Shown in pieces: positions 41,172-41,345 of a stretch of 41,345 bases of DNA. Source of the DNA: a virus; IMG/VR virus record IMGVR_UViG_3300046167_000291, positions 1-41,345 of that record; one strand, given 5' to 3'. The notes under the pieces were generated by a model. That model did no database searches. It saw only the letters and a program-made list of their open reading frames with translations, and was not told where the DNA came from. The translations under genes and the position numbers were made by a program. Positions within the stretch are counted from its first letter, which is position 1. The number at the start of each line of letters is the position of its first letter.

Positions 41172-41190
41172 AATATATTCCTTTACATTT

Positions 41191-41345
41191 TTATACGGCT
41201 ACCCAAGCTGTGCCATTGTAGACAACAAGTTTAGATACGCCTGATCCTATTGGTTCCCAAGGTGATACAGCGTAACGCACCATGCCCTTTCTTGGGTTGG
41301 TAGGCTCTCTGTCGGTTACTTGGATACTTGCGTCTGCTATTGATT
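41191..41345 (-). CDS. Small virion-module protein, 3' part (continuation of the gene at 127..1)
   Basis: This is the rest of the 93-residue protein that starts at 127. Bases 41345 and 41344 complete the codon begun at base 1. The frame then reads SIADASIQVTDREPTNPRKG and on to KLVVYNGTAWVAV before TAA at 41191. It has no start of its own that matches its neighbours, so it only makes sense as the continuation of the other end. It lies 19 nt upstream of the 350-residue internal virion protein. The pattern of a short charged N-terminus and a W-rich end is seen in other marine podovirus proteins of unknown role. Confidence 0.85.
   Translation of the reverse strand, partial: SIADASIQVTDREPTNPRKGMVRYAVSPWEPIGSGVSKLVVYNGTAWVAV

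Noticed and set aside
1-41345. CRISPR arrays or insertion sequences
   Set aside because: No regularly spaced direct repeats with unique spacers and no transposase were seen. The repeats present are coding repeats or short noncoding motifs.

Overview
The window reads as one complete circular genome of a tailed phage (podovirus type) that looks temperate. The clearest evidence for closure is a 93-residue gene on the minus strand that is open across the window ends: its first 42 codons lie at 127..2, one codon spans the junction, and it stops at 41191. GC content judged by eye is in the mid-40s percent. MazG, a DUF3310 protein, a vitamin B12-dependent (class II) ribonucleotide reductase and several virion families common in ocean phages point to a marine bacterial host, perhaps an alphaproteobacterium. 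The host assignment is inference.

Layout. A 918-base gene-free region (2639-3556) separates two divergent arms. The rightward arm (3557-18686) carries about a dozen small early genes, a helix-turn-helix protein overlapping a tyrosine integrase, and a T7-type single-subunit RNA polymerase followed by two hairpins, the second an intrinsic terminator. It continues with a T7-type replication set: gp2.5-like SSB, endonuclease I, primase-helicase, winged-helix protein, MazG, family A DNA polymerase and 5'-3' exonuclease, then DUF3310, class II RNR and an NrdR-like zinc ribbon. The leftward arm starts at 2638, crosses the window ends and runs down to 18860. It encodes, in transcription order: a collar-domain fibre, a tail protein, internal (ejection) virion proteins including one with an HExxH metallopeptidase motif, TerS, TerL, portal, scaffold, a major capsid protein of the SU10/DUF5309 type, an adaptor, collagen-like fibres, a spanin-like pair, secreted proteins, an EF-hand membrane protein, a holin-like protein and a GH108 muramidase. 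The arms converge on a perfect 16-bp bidirectional terminator at 18811-18855.

How it fits together. Host polymerase probably transcribes the early genes through the phage RNA polymerase and stops at about 9740. The phage polymerase would then serve replication and late genes. The structural module is not T7-like and lies on the opposite strand, so this is a mosaic of a T7-like engine and a different virion. The gene-free region holds two tandem dyad repeats that look like repressor operators, three copies of a 9-mer, a cloverleaf-like fold and a hairpin covering the first early ribosome binding site. It is the likely control centre for the lytic/lysogenic choice.

Two genes are interrupted. 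The RNR is split by three extra bases within 42 nt, and a collagen/glycine-rich fibre gene by one missing base. Either could be assembly error or real inactivation.
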